Below, piece after piece: positions 31,222 to 37,535 of a stretch of DNA of 37,535 bases. The translations under genes and the position numbers were made by a program. Position 1 is the first letter of the stretch, and each line of letters starts with the position of its first letter. The notes under the pieces are model-generated. The model was not told the origin of the DNA. It saw nothing but the letters and a program-made list of their open reading frames with translations, and did no database searches. This DNA is from Deltaproteobacteria bacterium (GTDB taxonomy: Bacteria; Desulfobacterota; Desulfobaccia; Desulfobaccales; 0-14-0-80-60-11), in contig JAPLJC010000259.1 in the NCBI GenBank assembly GCA_026388765.1, positions 1 to 37,535 of the forward strand. Reading direction: 5' to 3'.

Positions 31222-32427
31222 GTGGAGCAAGTCTGGTACACCGCCACCGCGTGGATCGGCCTGGCCCTGTTGGCCAGCCTGATCTCCATCCGCATCGGCA
31301 TTTCCGTGGCCCTGGTGGAGATCTTTCTCGGCTTTGTCGCCGGCAACTGCGGCGCCTATTTCGGCTCCGCCATCTTCCAGCCTAACCCCTGGGTCAATTT
31401 TCTGGCCGGCTTCGGCTCGGTGGTCCTGACTTTTTTGGCGGGCGCCTAGATCGAGCCGGAATCCTTTCGCCGCCAGATCAAGCCCACCCTGGCCATCGGC
31501 ATCGTCTCCTTCCTGCTGCCCTTCCTGGGGGCCATGGCCTATACCTATTATATCAGCGGTTGGAGTCTCCAAGGCGCGCAGATCGCCGGCATCGCCTTGT
31601 CCACCACCTCCATGGCGGTGGTCTACGCCGTAATGGTGGAGACGGGCCTCAATGAAACGGAATTGGGCAAACTGATCTTGGCTGCCTGCTTCATCACCGA
31701 CCTGGGCACGGTACTGGCCCTGGGCCTGATCTTTGCCAACTACGACTACTGGCTGGTGATTTTCGTGGTGGTCACGGGGGTGGCCTTATGGCGTTTGCCG
31801 TCCATCTGCCGCCGGGTCTTTGGTAGGTGGGGCGGCCGGGTGAGCGAACCGGAGATCAAATTCATTTTCCTGGTGCTCTGCCTCCTGGGGGCACTGGCGG
31901 TCACCGCCCGCAGCGAAGCGGTGCTGCCGGCCTATCTCTTCGGCATGGTGATCGCCGGCCTGTTTGTGCACGACAAGGTGCTCATCCATCGCATGCGGGC
32001 CATCGTCTTCGCCCTGCTGACCCCCTTCTTCTTCCTCAAGGCCGGCACCCTGGTGTCGCTGCCGGCCCTGATCGCCGGCTTCAGCCTGCTGGTCATCTTG
32101 TTTGCCGTGAAGATGGTGACCAAGATCGTCGGCGTCTGGCCCATGTGCCGCCTTTTCAAGATACCGGGGCGCGAGACCAACTACACCACCCTGATGATGG
32201 CCACCGGCCTCACCTTCGGCAGCATCTCAGCGCTGTTCGGGTTTAACTACGGCTACATCGACCAGGCCCAGTATTCCCTCCTGGTGACCGTGGTCATCGC
32301 CTCCGCGGTGCTTCCCACGGTCATCGCCCAGATCTTTTTCCAGCCGAAAGAAGTGGGCCTGAAAAGGGAGGTGGAGTTTTCTTATAACTGCACGGCCGAG
32401 CACTTTTTGCACATGCCGGAGGAGTAA
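31222..32427 (+). pseudogene. CPA2-type (Kef/Na+-H+) antiporter interrupted by an in-frame TAG
   Basis: GTG 31222 with AGGAGG five bases upstream. Reading through one TAG (31447-31449, codon 76) gives a 401-residue membrane protein with about 11 hydrophobic segments, typical of the monovalent cation:proton antiporter-2 family. Before the stop: GLALLASLISIRIGISVALVE and FGSVVLTFLAGA; after it: IEPESFRRQIKP, ALSTTSMAVVYAVMVETG and GKLILAACFITDLGTVLAL. In relatives LAGA is followed by Glu (AEIEP), so the change is one base, GAG to TAG. A separate start at ATG 31534 would give a 297-residue protein lacking the first helices. It may be a true nonsense mutation, a sequencing error or suppressed. 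It lies under a fluoride riboswitch, so the intact form probably exports fluoride or adjusts pH/ions during fluoride stress. Confidence 0.85.
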
Positions 32428-32487
32428 ATTCCCCCGGAAGCGGAATCACGCACCAGTCCTTTAAGGAAATGTTGGCGGAGGTAGACG

Positions 32488-32907
32488 ATGTTTAAAAAGA
32501 TTTTATTGGCCTATGACGGCTCCAAGGGGGCCGAGCGGGCCCTGGCAGCGGCGACTGAGCTGGCGAAGCTGCACGGCGCCGAACTCTCGGCCCTGGCGGT
32601 GCAGGAGCGCCTGCCCCGCTTCAGCGGCACCATCGACGAGGTTCAGGAAGAGAAAGAGTTTGCCAACCACCAGTATGGCCGGCTGCTGGACGGCGCCCAG
32701 GCCCAGGCCCGGGCGGCGGGGGTGAAGCTCAAGAGCCTGATGCGCCCGGGACACCCGGCCAAGACCATCCTCGAGGTGGCCAAAGAGGGCCCGTTTGACC
32801 TGATCATCGTGGGCCACAGCGGTCTTTCCGGGGTGTGGGCCCTGCTGGGCACCACCGCGGAAAAAGTGAGCCGGCACGCCCCCTGCAGCGTTCTGATTGT
32901 GCGTTAA
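32488..32907 (+). CDS. Universal stress protein (UspA family)
   Basis: 139 residues, GGAGG before the ATG. One Usp domain: KKILLAYDGSKGAERAL at the N-terminus, and GHSGLSGVWALLGTTAEK with the GxxG..GS/T ATP-binding loop, then VSRHAPCSVLIVR as the terminal strand. ATP-binding Usp proteins help cells endure stress, usually as dimers in the cytoplasm. It lies 60 bases after the antiporter and is probably read from the same fluoride-controlled promoter; Usp genes are known members of fluoride riboswitch operons. The antiporter stop codon upstream could cause polarity on this gene. Confidence 0.93.
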   Translation: MFKKILLAYDGSKGAERALAAATELAKLHGAELSALAVQERLPRFSGTIDEVQEEKEFANHQYGRLLDGAQAQARAAGVKLKSLMRPGHPAKTILEVAKEGPFDLIIVGHSGLSGVWALLGTTAEKVSRHAPCSVLIVR

Positions 32908-32924
32908 GGCTCCGGTAGAATCGC

Positions 32925-32945
32925 GGCATTTATTTGCCTTTTTTT
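32925..32945 (+). terminator. Weak terminator-like hairpin
   Basis: GGCA/TGCC with a six-base loop followed by seven T's, between the stress protein and the MFS gene. The stem is only four pairs, so it may be leaky or not functional. Confidence 0.35.
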
Positions 32946-32992
32946 GGGTGCTTCTTCACCTCATCTCCTAGACTTTTCAGACGACCACTCGA

Positions 32993-34183
32993 ATGGCCAG
33001 GCTAACCGACAAAAATTTACCAGACCTGAACAAAGCCGCCGCCTGGAAATTTATCATCCTGGTGGGGGTGGTCAGCCTGTTCAGCGACATGACTTATGAA
33101 GGGGCTCGTAGTATCACCGGCCCTTTTCTCGGCAGCCTCAATGCGAGCGCTACGGTAGTGGGGATCGTGGCCGGTTTGGGAGAATTCATCGGTTATGCCC
33201 TGAGGCTGGTTTCGGGTTACCTGACGGACCGACTGGGAAAGTATTGGACCATAACCTTCGTGGGCTATGGACTGAACCTGTTTGTCGTGCCGCTGCTGGC
33301 CTTAGCCGGAAATTGGCAGGTCGCGGCTTTACTGATCTTGATGGAGCGCCTGGGCAAGGCCATTCGCACGCCGGCCCGGGACGCCATGCTCTCCCACGCC
33401 ACCACCGAGGTGGGGCGAGGCTGGGGCTTCGGTTTTCATGAGGCCATGGACCAGATCGGCGCCATGTTGGGACCGCTCATCGTTGCCACGGTTCTCTATG
33501 TTAACGGCGGTTATCGGGCCGGTTTTGCTTATTTGTTGATCCCGGCTATCCTGGCGGTTTTGGTAATTACCATTGCCGCCCGCCTTTATCCCCAGCCGGA
33601 GCATTTGGAAGTGACCGCGCCCAAGCTGGAAACAAAAGGACTGGCCCGCCCTTATTGGATATATGTGGTCGCCGTGGGGTTGATCGGCGCCGGCTATGCC
33701 GATTTTCCCTTAATTGCCTACCATTTCGGCAAAGCCGCGGTGGCCCCGCCCAACTGGATTCCCATCTTTTATGCCGTGGCCATGGGGGTAGATGCGGTGG
33801 CGGCGCTTATCCTGGGCCGTTTGTTTGATCGCCTGGGAATGCCAGTTATCATGGCTGGGTCAATTTTATCGGCATTTTTTGCTCCTCTGGTCTTTCTGGG
33901 AGGCTTTGATCTCGCCCTGTTGGGCATGGTCCTCTGGGGCATCGGCATGGGAGCGCAAGAATCTATTATTAAGGCCGCCTTGGCGGACATGGTGCCACGG
34001 GAGCGCCGGGCCACCGGGTACGGCATTTTCAACACCGGCTTCGGGCTCTTCTGGTTCCTGGGCAGCGCTCTGATGGGAATTTTATACGACGTTTCCCTGA
34101 GCGCCCTCATCGCCTTCTCCGTAATTATCCAACTTTTGGCCATGCCGTTATTTTTCCGGGTATCCCACCTGAGGCGGCAATGA
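32993..34183 (+). CDS. Major facilitator superfamily transporter
   Basis: 396 residues with 12 hydrophobic segments. After segment 2 comes SGYLTDRLGKYW, a variant of the MFS loop 2-3 motif (GxxxDRxGRR), and its repeat in the second half is GRLFDRLGMPV. RLGKAIRTPARDAMLSHAT after segment 4 and FGFHEAMDQIGAMLGPL are characteristic of a group of uncharacterised MFS exporters in anaerobes. No Shine-Dalgarno is seen before the ATG at 32993. It lies 85 bases after the stress protein in the same direction, with only a weak hairpin between, so it may belong to the fluoride-controlled unit; the substrate is unknown. Confidence 0.85.
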   Translation: MARLTDKNLPDLNKAAAWKFIILVGVVSLFSDMTYEGARSITGPFLGSLNASATVVGIVAGLGEFIGYALRLVSGYLTDRLGKYWTITFVGYGLNLFVVPLLALAGNWQVAALLILMERLGKAIRTPARDAMLSHATTEVGRGWGFGFHEAMDQIGAMLGPLIVATVLYVNGGYRAGFAYLLIPAILAVLVITIAARLYPQPEHLEVTAPKLETKGLARPYWIYVVAVGLIGAGYADFPLIAYHFGKAAVAPPNWIPIFYAVAMGVDAVAALILGRLFDRLGMPVIMAGSILSAFFAPLVFLGGFDLALLGMVLWGIGMGAQESIIKAALADMVPRERRATGYGIFNTGFGLFWFLGSALMGILYDVSLSALIAFSVIIQLLAMPLFFRVSHLRRQ

Positions 34184-34209
34184 TTACGGCCGGCCTTGGG
34201 CCAGGCGGC

Positions 34210-34238
34210 TTGACAAAATTCCGCCGACCGCATATATA
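34210..34238 (+). promoter_or_regulatory. Promoter of the tRNA pair
   Basis: TTGACA (34210-34215), 17-base spacer, TATATA (34233-34238); transcription would start about 12 bases before tRNA-Gln. Confidence 0.85.
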
Positions 34239-34256
34239 AAATGGGTCAAGTTCCAC

Positions 34257-34330
34257 TGGGGGATCGTCTAACGGCAGGACTGCAGCCTCTGGAGTTGCCT
34301 ATCAAGGTTCGAATCCTTGTCCCCCAGCCA
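34257..34330 (+). tRNA. tRNA-Gln (anticodon CTG)
   Basis: All arms fold: acceptor TGGGGGA with TCCCCCA, D-arm GTCT/GGAC, anticodon arm GCAGC-CTCTGGA-GTTGC, T-arm CAAGG-TTCGAAT-CCTTG, and an encoded GCCA end. The anticodon loop CTCTGGA gives CTG, which reads CAG (Gln). Confidence 0.95.
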
Positions 34331-34345
34331 GGTTGATTACCACAC

Positions 34346-34420
34346 TCCCGGGTAGCTCAGTGGTAGAGCGGGTGGCTGTTAACCACTTGGTCGGGGGTTC
34401 GAGTCCCTCCCCGGGAGCCA
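34346..34420 (+). tRNA. tRNA-Asn (anticodon GTT)
   Basis: Acceptor TCCCGGG with CCCGGGA, anticodon arm GGTGG-CTGTTAA-CCACT, T-arm CGGGGG/TTCGAGT region, encoded GCCA. The loop gives GTT for Asn. It lies 15 bases after tRNA-Gln and 71 bases before the end of the convergent integrase gene, so its 3' half is the likely attachment site of the integrated element. Confidence 0.95.
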
Positions 34421-34430
34421 GAATTTACAA

Positions 34431-34463
34431 GGGGTTAGCTCTTATGGAGCTAACCCCTTTTTC
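34431..34463 (+). terminator. Terminator of the tRNA transcript
   Basis: Stem GGGGTTAGCTC with GAGCTAACCCC, a short loop (TTATG), then five T's. Confidence 0.88.
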
Positions 34464-34490
34464 CATCGGTGTCCATATTGGTGTCTATGC

Positions 34491-35573
34491 CTACCGATTT
34501 TCCCCTACCAGGGCCTTCAACTCGTCCTTACTCACGGTGTTGTACCGCTTGAAAACGCTCATGGTCCTGTGGCCGCTTGCGGCCATGATCCTGAAGTAGT
34601 CATGGCCCTGCATCCGCCAGTTATTAATGGCAGTATGCCTCAGGTCATGAAAAGTGAAATCTTCAATCCTTGCCATCTTGCAGGCTGTGGCAAAGCTCCG
34701 CTTCATCTCCGCCATGGATCGCCCTTTATAAGTGAAGACCGGGGCTTGAGGGAATCCCCTGGGCAAGGCCTTGAACATTTCCACCAGTTCCCGATTTAGA
34801 GGGACAAGTCGCCCCTCGTTCGTTTTGGTGTCCTCTGCCCTCAGCTTAATAAATCCTTCCTTTAAGTCCACCTGCCCCCATGTCAAATTAAGTATTTCGC
34901 CTCGCCTCATGGCGGTATGGTAGGCCAGCTTGATTATGGGCTTCAGGTGTGCCGGACAATGAGTCAGAAGGCGGGCATATTCTTCAGGGCTTAAAATCCG
35001 GTCCCGTTCGTTATTCTCCTTAAGCTGCTTAACCCCCTGGGCCGGGTTGCGCTCAGCCATGCCATTTCTCATTGCCTTATTAAAGACGGTCTTGAAAGTA
35101 GTAATCTCCCTATTCACGGTCGCCGGGCGGGTAGGCTTCCCGCGGTGGGAATTTTCAGACAGCCTCTTTTGTTTATAGGCTTCCACCATTGCCGGAGTGA
35201 TGTCCTTTAGCAGTTGGTCCCCGAATTGAGCAATTAACCTTTTACAATGCATCTGGTCCTTGGCATAACTCCGTTTGGCCTTCACTTCTGGGAGGTCCAG
35301 ATACCACCGAGCCAGGTCTTTAAACCGCATGCGAGCGTCAAGGCTCTTCTTGATGTACCGGCCTTCCGCCCGAGCCGACAGTACTTCTCGCAACCGCTGC
35401 TCCGCCGACCCCTTATTGGGGCCGATCCGCTCCCGTTTTCGCTGGCCATCCTGATACCACTCAATCCAATAGGCCCGGCCTGAAAACTTGGCCAGGGCAA
35501 AGCCGCATTTGCAGGTTTTGGCCTTCTGACTATTCCGCTTCTTGCACTCCGGGCATTCCACCAGTAAACCCAT
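34491..35573 (-). CDS. Tyrosine recombinase (phage-type integrase)
   Basis: 360 residues. The N-terminus is a small zinc ribbon (CPEC at 7-10, CKC at 21-23), followed by a DNA-binding part (AYWIEWYQDGQRKRERIG) and a SAM-like core-binding domain (about 80-175). The catalytic residues are complete: Arg223 (TAMRRGE), Lys250 (DTKTNEGR), His309 and Arg312 (HDLRHT), His335 (SGHRT) and Tyr344 (KRYN). It should integrate and excise DNA at an att site, here most likely the 3' end of tRNA-Asn just beyond its stop. Its start overlaps the XRE gene by 44 bases, so the two are coexpressed. The element's far end is outside the window. Confidence 0.93.
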   Translation of the reverse strand: MGLLVECPECKKRNSQKAKTCKCGFALAKFSGRAYWIEWYQDGQRKRERIGPNKGSAEQRLREVLSARAEGRYIKKSLDARMRFKDLARWYLDLPEVKAKRSYAKDQMHCKRLIAQFGDQLLKDITPAMVEAYKQKRLSENSHRGKPTRPATVNREITTFKTVFNKAMRNGMAERNPAQGVKQLKENNERDRILSPEEYARLLTHCPAHLKPIIKLAYHTAMRRGEILNLTWGQVDLKEGFIKLRAEDTKTNEGRLVPLNRELVEMFKALPRGFPQAPVFTYKGRSMAEMKRSFATACKMARIEDFTFHDLRHTAINNWRMQGHDYFRIMAASGHRTMSVFKRYNTVSKDELKALVGENR

Positions 35574-35763
35574 GTTTCTGCTCCTTTCTCATCCGATTTT
35601 CCAGGGCTTCCAAGGCCAGGGGCAGCAAGGCCGGGATACGGATGGTTCCCCACTCCCACCGGGCCACCGTCATGCTCCGCACCCCCAGGGCCTTAGCCAG
35701 CTTCCCTTGACTGAAGCCCCACCTTGTGCGCCAGCTTTTAAATTCCTGATTCGTCATGCTCAT
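35530..35763 (-). CDS. XRE-type helix-turn-helix regulator
   Basis: 77 residues: FKSWRTRWGFSQGKLAKALG, then VRSMTVARWEWG is the helix-turn-helix, followed by RIPALLPLALEALENRM. It probably represses the integrase operon. The -10 of the promoter ends only one base before ATG 35763, so that ATG is likely upstream of the transcript start; the second ATG at 35757 would sit at or near the +1, giving a leaderless mRNA. The last 44 bases overlap the integrase start. A perfect palindrome in the promoter spacer (35767-35785) is the likely operator, which implies autoregulation. Confidence 0.85.
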   Translation of the reverse strand: MSMTNQEFKSWRTRWGFSQGKLAKALGVRSMTVARWEWGTIRIPALLPLALEALENRMRKEQKHGFTGGMPGVQEAE

Positions 35764-35764
35764 A

Positions 35765-35793
35765 TTTATATACTAATAGTATATAGTTGTCAA
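35765..35793 (-). promoter_or_regulatory. Promoter with palindromic operator for the XRE-integrase unit
   Basis: Reverse strand: TTGACA (35793-35788), exactly 17 bases, TATAAA (35770-35765). A perfect inverted repeat of nine bases around one central base (TATATACTA-A-TAGTATATA, 35767-35785) fills the spacer and overlaps the -10. Confidence 0.85.
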
Positions 35794-37338
35794 GAAAAAT
35801 TTAAGGAAAAAAAAAGTAGGGGATTCCTGCGTTCGCACGGGCCCTGGAGTCTAAAATTTCGCCTTCTGCTTGCCAAGGCCCCATTTCTTACCTTCCCCTT
35901 CACCACATCCGAATCGCCCCGTAAAAAATGCGTGGTGCATTTGTAGCGTCTGAAGCTACCCCGCCCAGTCCCCAGCGCCGCCCCATGGCCGCCGGATTGC
36001 CAGCCCTCAAAACTCAAACCTGGGTCCATCGCCTTAACCTGCCCCACAACACCCGAATACACCCTGAAGAAGAGCTCGCGACCAGTTATAGTTACCCCCA
36101 GATGATGCCGACATTTTTATACCTTGCGTTAATGTCTGCAACGTCTGCAACAGGATGAAAACAAGTAACGGCGGGAGTTTGACGATACAGACGTTGAAGA
36201 CTCAATGTCTGCAACGTCTGACTTTTGGGTAAAAATGCGAATTCAACCCCGCGTTTGGTGGGATCGGGGGATGGTCCGCCCCGCCACGACCTAAGCCAGA
36301 TTGTTTACGGCCTGGCTAAAGGCAAGGTCGAAGCAGGTAAGCCCCGCCCTGGGGTGATCGCCCTTACCCTCTGCCGTTTACCCCTGCTCCCTGTCGTCGG
36401 CCCCGGAGCGCCGCCAGGACACCGCCAATCCCGACTTGAGCAAGACCTCAGGCCAGGTGGGTAACGCTCGGTAGCAACCGCCTCGTGGCCTCTTGCTCGG
36501 CCCCTGCCAGCCGGCCCCAGGCGCCAGGCGTCCACCTTCCAGCCACCGCCCGCTTGCCCCGGCCCCGCAAGGGCGCCGGCCCCTCCCCTGAGGTTTTTCG
36601 CCCCCAGAAGGCAAACCCGGAGACTCGGGACTCCCCCCCCCGTGGTCTATATGAACGGGGCGGACATTTTTTCAAAAATTCGGTCACGGGAAAATAGACC
36701 CCCCGGTGATGGGACCCCAGGGCCAAAAATTTCATAAGAAAAACGTGGCCGGGTGGCGAGGCCTTCAGGGGCGATTGAAGCATTTCACAGGCACCTCCCT
36801 TGGGTGTCCCCTTTGCGGGCCGTGGTGGGTCTGGGAGTGGCCTTCAGTACCGTAGATTTATCTTTACCGGGGGGGGTGCGGATGCATTTTGGGATGCTGG
36901 TGCTCCAGGTGGGGGAAGTCGACCAGGATAAGTTCGACGGCACCCCATACAGATTTCCGAATGCCGACTGCTTCTGGCGTCAGCACCGCCCGACCCTGCA
37001 CATCTGGCCTTGGTCTGAGTCGGAAACCGGAAACCGCCTGACGGGAGGCCTCCCTCCCGGTTAAATATGATCGCTACGGAAATATTTATTGATTTTTCAA
37101 GGAGGAAGTTCGACCAAAAAATGGCGCCAGGACCTAAGATATAGTTATGATGGCATTATCAAAATATGATTTTTAGCTCGTACGGCATTGATAAATAGCG
37201 AAGCTGTCTAAAAAGGTTCTTGAATCTGTCCTGAACAACCCGTAAGAAAGTTTTTTTAGCTAAAGATCTTTGCGGCTATGCTGATTCCTGATCTTCTCTT
37301 ATCTTTGTGGCCTCTCTGAGTTTCATCCACCTTCAGCT
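35794..37338. other. Gene-poor stretch inside the integrated element
   Basis: About 1.5 kb with no gene I can support. The open frames (for example 36753-37064 forward, 36448-36783 reverse) have no ribosome binding site and no recognisable domains. It contains the iteron-like block at 36134-36220, a GC-rich part (36240-36660) and an AT-rich end (37060-37330) that probably includes the terminal inverted repeat of the transposon at the right edge. No copy of the tRNA-Asn 3' end was found here. Confidence 0.4.
36134..36220. repeat. Iteron-like GTCTGCAAC repeats with an inverted copy
   Basis: GTCTGCAAC occurs twice in tandem at 36134-36151 and again at 36207-36215 followed by GTCTG. CAGACGTTGAAGAC (36188-36201) is the inverted copy and forms a 14-pair hairpin (one mismatch, loop of five) with 36207-36220. 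It looks like a protein-binding array of the integrated element. Confidence 0.65.
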
Positions 37339-37535
37339 TTACGCATATGCCATTCCATAGTTCAGGATCTTTTCTATATTATGGACCAGGCAGAACATCA
37401 GCCATTGGATATTCACCTTGATCTTGCCTCTTAACGTGAACCGGTCTAATCGCTTGTTACTCCGGATATTGGCAAACACGGGCTCAACGATGGCCAGGCG
37501 TTGCGGGTATATCCGTCGTCCCGGTTCGGCCTCGA
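37339..37535 (-). CDS. IS1182-type transposase, C-terminal end
   Basis: The reverse frame enters at the right edge and stops at 37339-37341; 64 complete codons are visible. The sequence includes RLAIVEPVFANIRSNKRLDR, followed by KVNIQWLMFCLVHNIEKIL, which is the end of the DDE transposase domain of the IS1182 group; the Glu in VEPVF is the third catalytic acid. The rest of the gene is outside. Because it points away from the integrase, it may be a later insertion into the element. The terminal inverted repeat should lie between about 37140 and 37338, but the other end is needed to locate it. Confidence 0.85.
   Translation of the reverse strand, partial: EAEPGRRIYPQRLAIVEPVFANIRSNKRLDRFTLRGKIKVNIQWLMFCLVHNIEKILNYGMAYA

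Noticed and set aside
31447-31449. Selenocysteine or pyrrolysine insertion at the antiporter stop
   Set aside because: The codon is TAG, not the TGA used for selenocysteine; pyrrolysine is known mainly in methylamine methyltransferases and the position expects Glu. Kept as a nonsense codon.
36225-37064. Open frames in the gene-poor stretch, such as 36753-37064 forward and 36448-36783 reverse
   Set aside because: No ribosome binding site, no domain, composition of GC-rich non-coding DNA, and overlapping frames on both strands.

Overview
The window looks like chromosomal DNA of a GC-rich Gram-negative anaerobe, most likely a member of the Desulfobacterota (former Deltaproteobacteria). The grounds are a CX4C (type II) rubredoxin, a two-cluster ferredoxin-like protein, a second Lon-type protease of the AAA_32 kind, an outer-membrane barrel and many secreted repeat proteins. 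The taxon is inferred from gene content, not from a marker gene.

Layout. 1-3.6 kb: the tail of a secreted anchor-type protein, a displaced 3' fragment of a PrmA-like methyltransferase gene, a duplicated outer-membrane barrel gene, and the intact methyltransferase gene. 3.6-4.0 kb: interspersed palindromes. 4.0-9.2 kb: a closely packed forward run of Gre-family factor, cation diffusion facilitator, Lon-type protease, exported beta-carbonic anhydrase and chagasin-like inhibitor, closed by a terminator. 9.3-15.4 kb (reverse): a delta-60 repeat protein, a small Cys-containing protein, and hisD-folE2. 15.6-18.8 kb: a membrane protein and RNase R. 19.0-25.6 kb: six tandem HAF-repeat secreted proteins. 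25.8-29.0 kb: a zinc-ribbon protein, rubredoxin, a phosphatase and ferredoxin pair, and a small unknown protein. 29.1-34.2 kb: a divergent locus with a dynamin-like GTPase on the left and an interrupted CPA2-type antiporter, a universal stress protein and an MFS transporter on the right. 34.2-37.5 kb: tRNA-Gln and tRNA-Asn, then a tyrosine integrase and XRE regulator (the edge of an integrated element), a gene-poor stretch with iteron-like repeats, and the end of an IS1182-type transposase.

Main points. (1) Eight predicted secreted proteins of three unrelated repeat families end in the same kind of very short tail, four to seven leucines closed by D, E or Q. It sits where PEP-CTERM-like sorting signals are usually found. 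(2) Two complete fluoride (crcB-type) riboswitches, each with its own promoter and overlapping terminator, point in opposite directions at 30.9-31.2 kb. One controls the antiporter and stress-protein side. The other controls a dynamin-like GTPase, which I do not know as a usual target. (3) The antiporter has an in-frame TAG exactly where a conserved Glu is expected. (4) The Gre factor has Gly and Lys in place of the catalytic Asp41 and Glu44. (5) A short palindromic repeat lies in frame inside the methyltransferase gene. All functional statements come from reading the sequence; no database search was run.
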